NCBI GenBank assembly: GCA_029266575.1
Contig: JAQSWP010000009.1
Span: 1-36,171 of the forward strand
DNA from: Alphaproteobacteria bacterium
GTDB taxonomy: Bacteria > Pseudomonadota > Alphaproteobacteria > Reyranellales > JAQSWP01
Length of the DNA stretch: 36,171 nucleotides
Reading direction: 5' to 3'
The translations under genes and the position numbers were made by a program. The notes below the pieces were generated by a model, which had not been told where the DNA came from, made no database searches, and was given only the letters and a program-made list of their open reading frames with translations. Of this stretch, positions 7,552-15,949 are shown one piece after another (the first letter of the stretch is position 1; each line of letters opens with the position of its first letter).

Positions 7552-8369
7552 TCGTCGACGATGGCGACGGCGCGCGTCCATCCCGCCGAGGCGCCGCGAA
7601 TCTTGGTCGGGAAACAGGCGATGGTGTAGCCGTTGGGCGGCAAGGCTTCGAGATTGTGCAGCTTCTCCAGATGGCAATAGCCGATGTCGCGGCCGGCCTT
7701 GTGGCCTTCCCAGATCAGCCTGGCATCGCCGGTGGCTTCGTATTTCTTGCGCGTGTGCGAAAACGGCGCATCCCAGCTCCAGGCATCGGTGCCGGTCACC
7801 CGTACGCCCTGCTCGAGCAGATGGATGGTGGCCTCATAACCCATGCCGCAGCCGGCATCGACGTAATCGTCGTTGCCATAGGCCGAACCGGCGCGCGTGT
7901 TCACCACTACGATGTCGTAGGGCTGCAGGCGATGGCCGATGCGTTGCAGCTCGCGCTCGACGTCGGCGGCGGTCACGACATAGCCGTCGGGCAGGGCGCG
8001 GAAATCGAGCTTCACGCCGGGACGGAAGCACCAGTCGAGCGGCACCTCGTCGATGGTGATGGCGCGCTTGCCGCCGTCCATGGTCGAATGGAAGTGATAG
8101 GGCGCATCGAGATGCGTGCCGTTGTGAGTGATCAGGCGCACGAACTCCACCGCCCAGCCTTCGCCGTCGGGCAGATCGTCCTTCTTCAATCCCGGAAAGA
8201 AGCCGGTGATCTGTCCTGCCGTCTGCTGATGGTTCATGTAGGTGATTTCCGGCACGAAGCCGTCGGGGTCGGACTTCACCCCATTCTCCAGCGGCACGGA
8301 CAGATCGATGAAACGGCGCGGCATGCGAAGCCCCAGATAAGGCGCTGTTTTCTTTGCGCTTTCGGCCAT
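7548..8369 (-). CDS. Cyclase / kynurenine-formamidase-like metal hydrolase
   Basis: A 273-residue protein of the cyclase family (PF04199), which contains kynurenine formamidases and polyketide-type cyclases. The metal-binding signature HNGTHLDAPYHF is clear, followed by conserved segments such as DIVVVNTRAG and GMGYEATIHLLEQGVRVTG. Family members are cytoplasmic, usually Mn- or Zn-dependent amide or ester hydrolases; the substrate here is unknown. Its gene is coupled by a GTGA overlap to gmhA, which is an unusual partner because the enzyme has no known step in heptose synthesis. It lies 41 bp after the nucleotidyltransferase-family gene on the same strand. No other tryptophan catabolism gene is in view, so kynurenine formamidase is not supported by context. 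Confidence 0.87.
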   Translation of the reverse strand: MAESAKKTAPYLGLRMPRRFIDLSVPLENGVKSDPDGFVPEITYMNHQQTAGQITGFFPGLKKDDLPDGEGWAVEFVRLITHNGTHLDAPYHFHSTMDGGKRAITIDEVPLDWCFRPGVKLDFRALPDGYVVTAADVERELQRIGHRLQPYDIVVVNTRAGSAYGNDDYVDAGCGMGYEATIHLLEQGVRVTGTDAWSWDAPFSHTRKKYEATGDARLIWEGHKAGRDIGYCHLEKLHNLEALPPNGYTIACFPTKIRGASAGWTRAVAIVDE

Positions 8370-8410
8370 TGTGCCGCAACTTGCCGGGCGCGTCGAGCCT
8401 GCGCCTTGCG

Positions 8411-9433
8411 CTAGCCCTCCAAGCCCTGCGGCACGCCGCTGCGCGGGCGGATCAGGCCCGCCATCCGGCGCAGCGCCAGCCGGGCCGCCACGTCAGGCGC
8501 GGCGCTGAGCCGCCATTCCCGTTCCAGCCGCTGCCAAAAACTGGGCGGCTGCTGCCGGCACCAGTCCTGCAGCAGCCGGTCGAGCACGGCCGACCGGCTG
8601 CGCCCCAGATCCTCGTGCAGCCAGTCATCGGGCGTGCCCAAACCGCGCAGCAAGGCAAAGCTGGTTTCCAGCGCCTTGCCCAACCGCGCCCTGCCTGCCC
8701 GTTCGATCAGTTCAGCCCAGGCGAATTCGTGCTCGTGGCGCAGCAGCCGGCCCAGATCCAGCAATTTGCGCAACCCGCTGGGGGCGAATTTATCCTTGGC
8801 GAGGTTGGCGATCAGGATCAGCGCCTGATGCGGCGCGCTGGGCACATGCACCATCTGCTCGCCGGCCATGATCTGCCGCGCCTGAGCGAACACCGCCGGC
8901 GTGTCCAGGCCCAGCGGCAGCGGGTAGGAATCGGGCTTCACATGCAGGTCGATGTTGCAGTTGCCGTCGGGCGAATGGAACGGCATGAAGCTGGCATCGC
9001 TGAGAAAGCCCCAGATTGTCCGCTCGGCGGCGCCGAAGCGAAATCCATGCTGGCGCAGGGCGCGCACCAAGGTCGGGATTTCCGCTTCGCGCACCAGAAG
9101 ATCGAGATCGGCCAGCAGGCGCGAGGCCGGCGTCGGGTAATAGAGAAAGCCGGCGGCGAAACCTTTCAGCGCCACGCAAGCGACGCCGGCTTCGGCAATC
9201 CAGCCCAGCGCCTGCAATTGCCGCGCCTGCTGGTAGCGCCCCAACAGACGCGCCGCCTGCACCGTATCGGCATCGAGCGGATGATGCGGCACAAGATCGG
9301 CGACCAGCCCGGGCGAGAGATTTGCCAGCCATGCCGCATGGCCCGGCCATGGCGAGAAACCGTCCTGCGCCAGCAGGCCGAGCAATTCGCGCCATAGCGC
9401 CAGCGCGCCTGAAGGAAGGAACTCTTGCGTCAT
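8411..9433 (-). CDS. Nucleotidyltransferase-family protein (NTP_transf_5-like)
   Basis: A 340-residue protein that matches the NTP_transf_5 (PF14907) pattern. LKGFA at residues 89-93 is followed by a basic residue and DLDLLV at 109-114, the acidic pair expected to bind metal. A third acidic site is in NIDLHVK (161-164). The C-terminal part is helical and variable. Proteins of this family occur in polysaccharide loci and, with an HPr-kinase-like enzyme, in some lasso-peptide clusters such as paeninodin, where they act on a phosphorylated peptide. Biochemical roles are mostly unknown. In this window it heads the minus-strand run cyclase-gmhA-hldE-mini-protein, while the HPr-kinase-like and PqqD-like genes lie 12 kb away. 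It is divergent from the polymerase gene at 9564. Confidence 0.82.
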   Translation of the reverse strand: MTQEFLPSGALALWRELLGLLAQDGFSPWPGHAAWLANLSPGLVADLVPHHPLDADTVQAARLLGRYQQARQLQALGWIAEAGVACVALKGFAAGFLYYPTPASRLLADLDLLVREAEIPTLVRALRQHGFRFGAAERTIWGFLSDASFMPFHSPDGNCNIDLHVKPDSYPLPLGLDTPAVFAQARQIMAGEQMVHVPSAPHQALILIANLAKDKFAPSGLRKLLDLGRLLRHEHEFAWAELIERAGRARLGKALETSFALLRGLGTPDDWLHEDLGRSRSAVLDRLLQDWCRQQPPSFWQRLEREWRLSAAPDVAARLALRRMAGLIRPRSGVPQGLEG

Positions 9434-9563
9434 GCACCAGCCTGACAGGCGGAGCGCTCCTCAACCGTGCGGCTGTCGATCACTAGCCGCGCGGCGGGCG
9501 AGCCGGTAGGATGCCATTCTTGTAGCAAGTGCCCGCTGTCCCGCAAGTTCTCAACGAACATCA

Positions 9564-10946
9564 ATGTCTCGCATCGTCTTCTGGGGGCTTCTGGCGCTCG
9601 TCGTTGTCTCCCCGTTTCCGCTGGCCAGCAACCGTCCAGGACCCTGGTCGGCGCTGGCGCTCGCCACCGGCCTGCTGCTGCTGTTGTGGGCGATCGCCGG
9701 CGTGCGCGCCCGCAGCCGCGGCGCCAGCGCCGCCGACCGGTTCATCGTCTTTCCCGCCCTGCTCTATCTGGCTGCTCTGGGGTGGATGCTGTGCCAGTCT
9801 TTCCTGCCGCTGCCCGGCGCCTGGCAGCCTGAGGCGCTGCAGCGGAGCAAAGAGCTGCTGGGCTACTCCGCCATCACCGGCATCGGGCTCGATTCTGGCG
9901 GGGCATGGCATGTCTTGATGCGACTGGGCTGCTATGCCGGCGTGTTCGTGCTGGCCTGGGAACTCGGCCGACGGCGCGAGCGGGCCCAGACCTTGCTGTT
10001 GGCGATCGTGCTGGCGGGCGTGGCTTACGCGCTTTACGGGCTGATCGTCCATCTCGGCGACTATCGGATGGTGCTTTGGTATCCCAAGACGGCCTATGGC
10101 GACGGGCTGACCAGCACCTTCATCAACCGCAACAGCTATGCGACCTATGCCGGCCTGGGATTGCTGTGTGCGCTGGCGCTGATGTTCGGGCAATGGCGCC
10201 GGCGGCAGGAACAGCGCCGTCATGGCCTGGCGCCGGAACGCACCGATCGCAGCGAGGCGCTGGACTGGAGCATCGGTCTGCTTGCGCTGGCGGCCGGGCT
10301 GATCGTTTCGGCGCTGGTGCTGACCGGCTCGCGCGGGGGGTTCTATGCGCTGGCGGTTGCACTTGCCATGGGCGTCGCGCAGCTGGCCATGGCGCGTCTG
10401 CTGCGCGGCCGGCAATTGGTGGCAATTCTGGCGCTGGGCGCCATAGCGGCCGTGGCAGTCCTGCTTGCGCTCGGCGGCGGGCTGGCCGGCCGGCTGGGCA
10501 CTGCTTCGGCCAGCGTCGAATCCTCGCGCGGCGATATTTTCCGGCCCACCATTGCCGCCATTCACGCCCGGCCGCTGACCGGATACGGCGCCGGCAGTTT
10601 CCAGGGCGTGTTCGAGGCGGTGAATACGGGCGAGCTCTATCGCCAAGGCTATTCCATCGACAAGGCGCACAACACCTATCTCGAACTGGCGCTGGAAGCG
10701 GGCATTCCCGCCGCTGCGGCGCTGGTGCTGAGCGTGTTTTCCTTCGCCGCTCTGTGCGCGCTGGCGCTGCTGCGGCGCAAGGCGGTGCGCTTTGCCTTGG
10801 CCGGCATCGGCGCCAGCGCGCTGGTTGGCGCGCATGCGCTGGTCGATTTCAGCCTGCAGATGCCGGCGGTGGCGATCACCTATGCGGCCTTGATGGGCGT
10901 GTGCGCCGCACAGTCGCTGCGCCGTCTGAACGAGAGCCGGACCTGA
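9564..10946 (+). CDS. O-antigen ligase / Wzy-type polysaccharide polymerase
   Basis: A 460-residue multi-span membrane protein with about ten to twelve hydrophobic segments. Family motifs of the O-antigen ligase / polymerase group (PF04932) can be read in order: STFINRNSYATYAG, then TGSRGGFYAL, PLTGYGAGSFQG, KAHNTYLELALEAG and a final ALVDFSLQMP. The large periplasmic loop lies between TGSRGG and KAHNTY. It would join lipid-linked repeat units, or ligate them, on the periplasmic face. Placed next to a Wzc/Wza export set it is more likely the polymerase of an exopolysaccharide than an LPS ligase, but sequence cannot decide. It is convergent with the gene at 10959, with only 12 bp between the two stop codons. 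Confidence 0.88.
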   Translation: MSRIVFWGLLALVVVSPFPLASNRPGPWSALALATGLLLLLWAIAGVRARSRGASAADRFIVFPALLYLAALGWMLCQSFLPLPGAWQPEALQRSKELLGYSAITGIGLDSGGAWHVLMRLGCYAGVFVLAWELGRRRERAQTLLLAIVLAGVAYALYGLIVHLGDYRMVLWYPKTAYGDGLTSTFINRNSYATYAGLGLLCALALMFGQWRRRQEQRRHGLAPERTDRSEALDWSIGLLALAAGLIVSALVLTGSRGGFYALAVALAMGVAQLAMARLLRGRQLVAILALGAIAAVAVLLALGGGLAGRLGTASASVESSRGDIFRPTIAAIHARPLTGYGAGSFQGVFEAVNTGELYRQGYSIDKAHNTYLELALEAGIPAAAALVLSVFSFAALCALALLRRKAVRFALAGIGASALVGAHALVDFSLQMPAVAITYAALMGVCAAQSLRRLNESRT

Positions 10947-10958
10947 GACAGCCGACGT

Positions 10959-11684
10959 TCAACGGTGCTGCAGGTAAAGCACGTCGAACTGCCGCAATCT
11001 CTCGGGATCGCTGGCAAGCGCCTCGCGCACTGGACCGGGATCGCCGGTGCGGCGCGCCATGGCGACGGCGCGGTCGACCCGCGGCCAGGCCGTCAGCCTG
11101 ATCTGCCCGGCCACCATCTCGCGCGCCGCTGGCTCCAGCCACGGCCAGGCGCGCAAGCCCAGCTCAGCGCGATTGGGCGCCATCCATACGTCATGCGGGG
11201 AAGCGCGAATGGCTTCGATCAGCAGCGGCGCTACCGCGCCGGGATCGCCCGTCTTGGCTAGTGTGGCTTCCGCCAGCAGCAGCCAGCCCCTTGCCTGCGC
11301 CGGCGCCAGAGCCAGGCCCTGCCGCGCCGCCGCGATCGTCTCGTCGACCAGGGGCAGCGGGTTGCCGCCGGCCCGGTATTCGCGCGCCGCCAGCGACAGG
11401 TCGACCCGCGCCAGCCGGACGAAGGTTGCGCCGTCGTCTTCCCATGCCGCGGCAAGACGCAATCCATGGCGCGCCGCCAGCAACTGCGTCGGAGCGAGCG
11501 CGGGATCGCTGGCGTCGAGCTGGCGCAGCACGGCGCTGGCGGGAATGGCATGGAGTGCCGCCATCAGGCGCGGAAAGGCGACGGCGATCAGCGCCAGCCC
11601 GAGGACCGACGCCAGGCAGGGCAGCAAGACCCCGCGCGCACCGCCGCGCGGGTGCGGACGGGTGCGCGGACGAGCGTCGCGCAC
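10959..11684 (-). CDS. Membrane-anchored protein of the polysaccharide locus, unknown family
   Basis: A 241-residue protein that I cannot place in a family. After an arginine-rich N-terminus comes one hydrophobic segment (VLLPCLASVLGLALIAVAF, about residues 19-37), then a soluble alanine/leucine-rich helical region with TPR-like spacing (LALAPAQARGWLLLAEATL, IRASPHDVWMAPNRAELGLR). It is probably a single-pass inner membrane protein facing the periplasm. The start is GTG at 11684, 4 bp after the stop of the Wzc-like kinase, so it is translated from the same message. Its position suggests an accessory part in polymer export or chain-length control. That is inference from the operon only. Confidence 0.7.
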   Translation of the reverse strand: MRDARPRTRPHPRGGARGVLLPCLASVLGLALIAVAFPRLMAALHAIPASAVLRQLDASDPALAPTQLLAARHGLRLAAAWEDDGATFVRLARVDLSLAAREYRAGGNPLPLVDETIAAARQGLALAPAQARGWLLLAEATLAKTGDPGAVAPLLIEAIRASPHDVWMAPNRAELGLRAWPWLEPAAREMVAGQIRLTAWPRVDRAVAMARRTGDPGPVREALASDPERLRQFDVLYLQHR

Positions 11685-11688
11685 CGAG

Positions 11689-13974
11689 CTACTCGACGTA
11701 GTAGCGCTTGTAGCCGCGATAGTAATAGACGCCAGAATCGGTGTAGTCGTAGCGCGCGTGCTTGCGCAGATTGACCTGGCTCAGTACCAGGCCGCCCACT
11801 CTGGCGCCGGCATCGTAGACCGACTTCAGGCCGTTCAGCGCGATATCGCGGCGGGTGCGCTCCCAACGCACCACGAAGATGGTCTTGTCCACCGTGCGCA
11901 CCAGCAGGAGCGCGTCCGACACAGCCAGGATCGGCGGCGTGTCGAGCATCACCATCTGGAACGCCGCCGAAAGCTGCTGCAGCAGCTGCTTCATGCGGTT
12001 GGAGCTCAGCAGATCGGTCGGCGAGGGCGGCAGGCGGCCGGCGCAGATGTAATGCAGGCCCGAGCGATCGTCGATATGGATCAGATCCTCGAGCGCGGCA
12101 TTGCCGGTCAGATAGTCGCTCAGGCCCAATTCGTTCTTGGTGCCGAGATTGGTGTGCAGCGCCGGCTGGCGCATGTCGCAGTCGACGATGATGGTGCGTT
12201 GGCCGGAGGCGGCGGCGGCCGAAGCCAGCGCCAGCGCCGTCGTGGTCTTGCCTTCGCCGGGCACGGACGAGGTGACCAGCACCGTGCGCGGCGGATGGTC
12301 GACGCTAGACAGCAGCAGCCCGGTGCGGATGGTGCGGATCGCCTCGGCGAAGGAGGAGTTCGGCTTGTCGAGCACCGTGTCCCACGGCCGCTTGTTGCGC
12401 CCGATCTTGTTGGTCTGGAACGGCACCATGCCCAGGGTCGGCGCGCCGGCCATCTGCTCGAGCTGGTGCACCGAGCGGAAGCCGGCATCGAGCAATTCGA
12501 TGATCACCGCCAGCGCCACGCCGACGGCGAGCGAGATCAGCAATGCCATGAACATGATGGCGCTGCGCTGCGGCGCGATCGGCCCGCCGGGCGTGGCGGC
12601 CGGCTGCAGCACGCGCGCTTCGGGCTTCTGGAAGGTGTTGTCGTCGGTGATCGACACCTCGTTGAAGCGCGCCAGCGTGGTCTCATAGAGTTGCCGCGAC
12701 GTCTGCGCCGCCAGCTGCAATTCGCGTAAGCGCACTTCGCTGTTGAGCTGCTTGCCGAGCTCGCCTTCGAGACGCTTGATCTCGCCGTTCAGGATCTCTT
12801 CGCGCTGCTTCATCACCGCCAGCTCGTTGCCGAGATTGGCGCTGACCTTGCGGATCTCCGAACCGATCTTGCCCTGCACCTCGCGCAATTCGTTGCGCAT
12901 GGCGATCAGCTGCGGATGGCTGTCGCGCAGCTGGGTACGCGCTTCGGCGATCTTGCGCTCGATGTCGGCCTGCTGCGAACGCAGCTGGGCGATGAAAGGA
13001 TTGGTCATCACCGTGCTGTTGGCTTCGATACTGCCCTGGCCGCGCAGCATGTCGCGCACCTGCGCGCCGTTGCTCTCCAGATTGCGCATCGTGGCGCGCA
13101 CGTCGTTGAGCTGGGTGCGATAGGAGTTGAGCTGCTGCGACACCGGCGAGGCGTCGCCCATCTGCAGCAATCCGGTCTCGCTGCGGAACTGCGTCAGCAC
13201 GCGCTCGGCATCGATCATCTTGCTGCGCAGCTCTTCCACCTTCTCGCTGAGGAAGCGCAGTGCCGATTGCGTCGATTGGCCACGATTGGAAATCTGGCTT
13301 TCGATATAGACCTTGGCCGCCATGTTGGCGGCGTCCGCCGCCAGCCTGGGATCGGGCGAGGTGAAGTTGACGGTCGCCACGCGCGCGCCGGTCTGCGACG
13401 TGGTGACGGAGAGACCGCCGAGATAGCCGTTGACGATGCCTTCCGTCAGCCGCGCCCGCTCCTCCGGAGTCTGCGGCGCGATGCTGACGCTCTGCCTCTC
13501 TTCGGGCGGCGGCGCGTCGGTGAACAGCGCCGTCACCGGCGCCAGCAGCCGCTCCCAGGTCGAGGGCTGCGGCCGGGCCAGCGCGGGGTTGTAAAGCGGA
13601 TGGTTGATCAGATCGAGACGGCGCACCGCCTGTATGCCGAGGTCGCGCGAGCGGATGATCGCGGCCTGGGTTTCCATCATGGTGAACTCGGGCGTCAGCC
13701 CGGGCGCCACCGGCGTGATCTTGGTGACAGTGTCGCGATTGGGTTCGATCAGCACCTGGGTCGAGGCGCGATAGATCGGCGTCAGGCTGGCGGCCCAGAA
13801 ATAGGCCAGCGTCGTGCCGATGATGGTGATGACGGCGATCAGAATGTAATGCCGGCGCAGGACGCCATAGACCTGGCGCAAGCGCAGCAGGCCTTCGCGC
13901 TCGCCGGTGCCCGCGTTGTTGATCTCGGGCTGAGCATCAGGCAATTGCGGATTGAAACGCGCGATATTGCTCAT
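11689..13974 (-). CDS. Wzc-like polysaccharide co-polymerase and tyrosine autokinase (BY-kinase)
   Basis: A 761-residue fused protein. The Wzz domain spans about residues 30-500 between transmembrane helices at about 42-62 and 472-495, with long coiled coils at about 235-440. A cytoplasmic BY-kinase domain follows: Walker A SSVPGEGKT at 569-577, Walker A' IIVDCDM at 595-601 and Walker B MVMLDTP at 674-680. The C-terminus carries a tyrosine cluster with eight tyrosines between 742 and 759. This is the normal proteobacterial fused form. It controls chain length and, by phosphorylation cycles, export of a high-molecular-weight polysaccharide through an outer-membrane Wza-type protein, encoded next upstream. 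The gene lies 108 bp after the Wza-like gene on the same strand. Confidence 0.94.
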   Translation of the reverse strand: MSNIARFNPQLPDAQPEINNAGTGEREGLLRLRQVYGVLRRHYILIAVITIIGTTLAYFWAASLTPIYRASTQVLIEPNRDTVTKITPVAPGLTPEFTMMETQAAIIRSRDLGIQAVRRLDLINHPLYNPALARPQPSTWERLLAPVTALFTDAPPPEERQSVSIAPQTPEERARLTEGIVNGYLGGLSVTTSQTGARVATVNFTSPDPRLAADAANMAAKVYIESQISNRGQSTQSALRFLSEKVEELRSKMIDAERVLTQFRSETGLLQMGDASPVSQQLNSYRTQLNDVRATMRNLESNGAQVRDMLRGQGSIEANSTVMTNPFIAQLRSQQADIERKIAEARTQLRDSHPQLIAMRNELREVQGKIGSEIRKVSANLGNELAVMKQREEILNGEIKRLEGELGKQLNSEVRLRELQLAAQTSRQLYETTLARFNEVSITDDNTFQKPEARVLQPAATPGGPIAPQRSAIMFMALLISLAVGVALAVIIELLDAGFRSVHQLEQMAGAPTLGMVPFQTNKIGRNKRPWDTVLDKPNSSFAEAIRTIRTGLLLSSVDHPPRTVLVTSSVPGEGKTTTALALASAAAASGQRTIIVDCDMRQPALHTNLGTKNELGLSDYLTGNAALEDLIHIDDRSGLHYICAGRLPPSPTDLLSSNRMKQLLQQLSAAFQMVMLDTPPILAVSDALLLVRTVDKTIFVVRWERTRRDIALNGLKSVYDAGARVGGLVLSQVNLRKHARYDYTDSGVYYYRGYKRYYVE

Positions 13975-14082
13975 GGTGTCCTGTCGTTTTGATGCCGAGC
14001 GCGAATTTGCAGTCCCAGCGATAAATTCTAGACGAATGCCTGTGCGCCCGCCACAGCGCCGAGGCCGTTACCCTTGGCGGCG

Positions 14083-14607
14083 CTAGAAAAACCGGCGCTG
14101 GATTTCGATGGTGTCGCCCGGCCGCACTGGCGCATCGATTTCCACTTCAAGCTCGCGCCCGTCGCGAAAGATGACCGCCGAGCTGGTGCTGGCGCGCTTG
14201 TCGTAGCCGCCCGCCAGGGCCACGGCCTGACGGATGGTGAGGCCCGACGAATAGGGATAGCGGCCCGGACTCTTGACCTGCCCCAACATCGTGATCGGAC
14301 GGTAGGCGACCATCAGCACGGACACTTTCGGATCGACCAGATATTCCCTGTCCAGGCGGCTGCGGATCTCGGCCTGCACTTCGGCAATCATGCGGCCGGC
14401 GGCAACCACCTCGCCGATCAGCCCGACCACGATCTTGCCCGAGGCGTCGATTTCCGCTTCGCCCGTCAGATCGGGCTGGCCGAACACCACGACCTTGACC
14501 TTGTCGCCGATGCCGAGCTTGTACTCGGTGCCGCCCTGAGCATGCACGGACAGGCCACTGCAGAGGACCGCGACAAGGGTAAGCAAAACCAGCGCGTACC
14601 GTCGCAT
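14083..14607 (-). CDS. Short Wza-like polysaccharide export protein (Poly_export + SLBB)
   Basis: A 174-residue periplasmic or outer-membrane exporter component. A signal peptide (MRRYALVLLTLVAVLCSGLS, cleavage near HAQ) is followed by a Poly_export domain at about 27-105 (YKLGIGDKVKVVVFGQPDL) and one SLBB domain at about 106-165 (VKSPGRYPYSSGLTIRQAV). The cysteine in the signal region does not sit in a good lipobox. At 174 residues it is less than half the length of E. coli Wza and lacks the second SLBB domain and the C-terminal amphipathic helix that makes the outer-membrane pore. The pore may therefore be provided by another protein, perhaps the beta-barrel encoded just upstream. Its partner Wzc-like kinase is the next gene. 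Confidence 0.92.
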   Translation of the reverse strand: MRRYALVLLTLVAVLCSGLSVHAQGGTEYKLGIGDKVKVVVFGQPDLTGEAEIDASGKIVVGLIGEVVAAGRMIAEVQAEIRSRLDREYLVDPKVSVLMVAYRPITMLGQVKSPGRYPYSSGLTIRQAVALAGGYDKRASTSSAVIFRDGRELEVEIDAPVRPGDTIEIQRRFF

Positions 14608-14645
14608 TGCCGCGTCATGCTCCGAAAAGTTGAATGCGACCAGCT

Positions 14646-15920
14646 TTAGAGCTGGCCACCAATGGTAAAGATAAACCGGTTATCCCGGTATTCCAAATCT
14701 TGGACATTGGAATTGCGCCGTTCATGGGCATAGCGAATCGCGGTGTAGAGGTACTCGTTTAGATAGTAACGGCCGCCGATGTCGAAGGTGTAGAACTTGT
14801 CCTTGCGATCGAAACTGTCGTTGTAGTCGAAGAGATGGAAGCCAACGCCGGCATCCAGCACGATATTGTCGGCGGCGGCCCAGCCGGCGCGCAACGAAGC
14901 GTTGGTGGCAACCGCGCCTTTGGACGAGCCGCCCGTCGCGGTGGCGTCCGATTCGCTGATGCCGCGGCTTACCTCGCCTTCGAAGCTCAATGTCTCGGTG
15001 GGATTCCAGTAGAACCGGCCCAGCACCGAAACGCCGTTCTCCGACTTCAGGCTGGAATCGCGGTAGTTGCGATGGAAGTAGCCGACGCCGGCCTCGAGGT
15101 AGATGAGCGAGGTGGCGTCATAACCGATGCCGACCCGCACGTCATAGCCTTGTGAATCGCGGTTGACGCCGAAATCGTCGACCGGATCGTCGTAACGCAC
15201 CCAGATATAGGACGGATCGACGAACAGGGTGGTATTGGCGCCGACCTTGTAGCCGAAGCGGAAATCCAGCACGTAATCCTGGCGGTCGCGGTCGTCGTTG
15301 TTCTGGCTGCCCGAATCGAGGAAGTCGAAGCGACGATAGACGGGAGAGAAGCGGAACGCGAACGGATCGCCCTGATAGCGAATGCCGGTGCCGGCTTCGT
15401 ACATCCAGACGATCGAGGGACGGTCGCTGGTGCTGTCGACATCCAGGCCGCGGCGCTGCAGGGAGCGCGCGGCCGAGCCATGCGCGTCGAACATCCAATC
15501 CTCGTGCAGCTCCCACGACATGGCCGTGGTGGCGCCGAAAGCCTCATAGTCTTCGTCGCTGTACTGGATGTGCCGGCCGATTTCGCCAAAAGCGCTGACC
15601 GACAGGTTGATGGGGAACCAGTCGTCGGTCGCAATCGTGACGCCGGGCCGCGCCCGCAGCACGATGTCGTCCTTGCGATCGTGCTTGGTGCGGAAAATAT
15701 TGTCGTCGTATTCGGCTTCGAGCTCGAGGCGGGGGCTCATCTTGAGGCCGCCGATTTCGATGCCGGGCGCGCCGCCGAAGGTGTCGATCTTGCGCAATAC
15801 CGAATTCTCGCGCGCTTCCTGCGCCAAGGCGCCGCTGGCCACGCCCAGCGCCAGCAGCGAGCTGCCGCCCAGCCAGGCGGCCTTGCGCAACGCCGCCGCG
15901 ATCGATTTCCTGCCCTGCAT
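14646..15920 (-). CDS. Outer-membrane beta-barrel protein of the polysaccharide export locus
   Basis: A 424-residue protein with a signal peptide (MQGRKSIAAALRKAAWLGG, cleavage near ALAQ) and a body of alternating aromatic/hydrophobic strands (for instance LELEAEYDDNIFRTKHDRK, FRFSPVYRRFDF) that ends in FIFTIGGQL. It has the look of the BBP2-type outer-membrane barrels (PF10082 group) found in polysaccharide loci. I take the ATG at 15920; a GTG at 15926 sits at better spacing from the GGGGGAG ribosome binding site and is a real alternative. The longer frame to 16067 would read into the upstream gene. It probably forms the outer-membrane passage for the polymer, which would make up for the short Wza-like protein. 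The role is inferred. Confidence 0.85.
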   Translation of the reverse strand: MQGRKSIAAALRKAAWLGGSSLLALGVASGALAQEARENSVLRKIDTFGGAPGIEIGGLKMSPRLELEAEYDDNIFRTKHDRKDDIVLRARPGVTIATDDWFPINLSVSAFGEIGRHIQYSDEDYEAFGATTAMSWELHEDWMFDAHGSAARSLQRRGLDVDSTSDRPSIVWMYEAGTGIRYQGDPFAFRFSPVYRRFDFLDSGSQNNDDRDRQDYVLDFRFGYKVGANTTLFVDPSYIWVRYDDPVDDFGVNRDSQGYDVRVGIGYDATSLIYLEAGVGYFHRNYRDSSLKSENGVSVLGRFYWNPTETLSFEGEVSRGISESDATATGGSSKGAVATNASLRAGWAAADNIVLDAGVGFHLFDYNDSFDRKDKFYTFDIGGRYYLNEYLYTAIRYAHERRNSNVQDLEYRDNRFIFTIGGQL

Positions 15921-15949
15921 CGCCACGTTCGCTCCCCCGCCCGCTGGCG

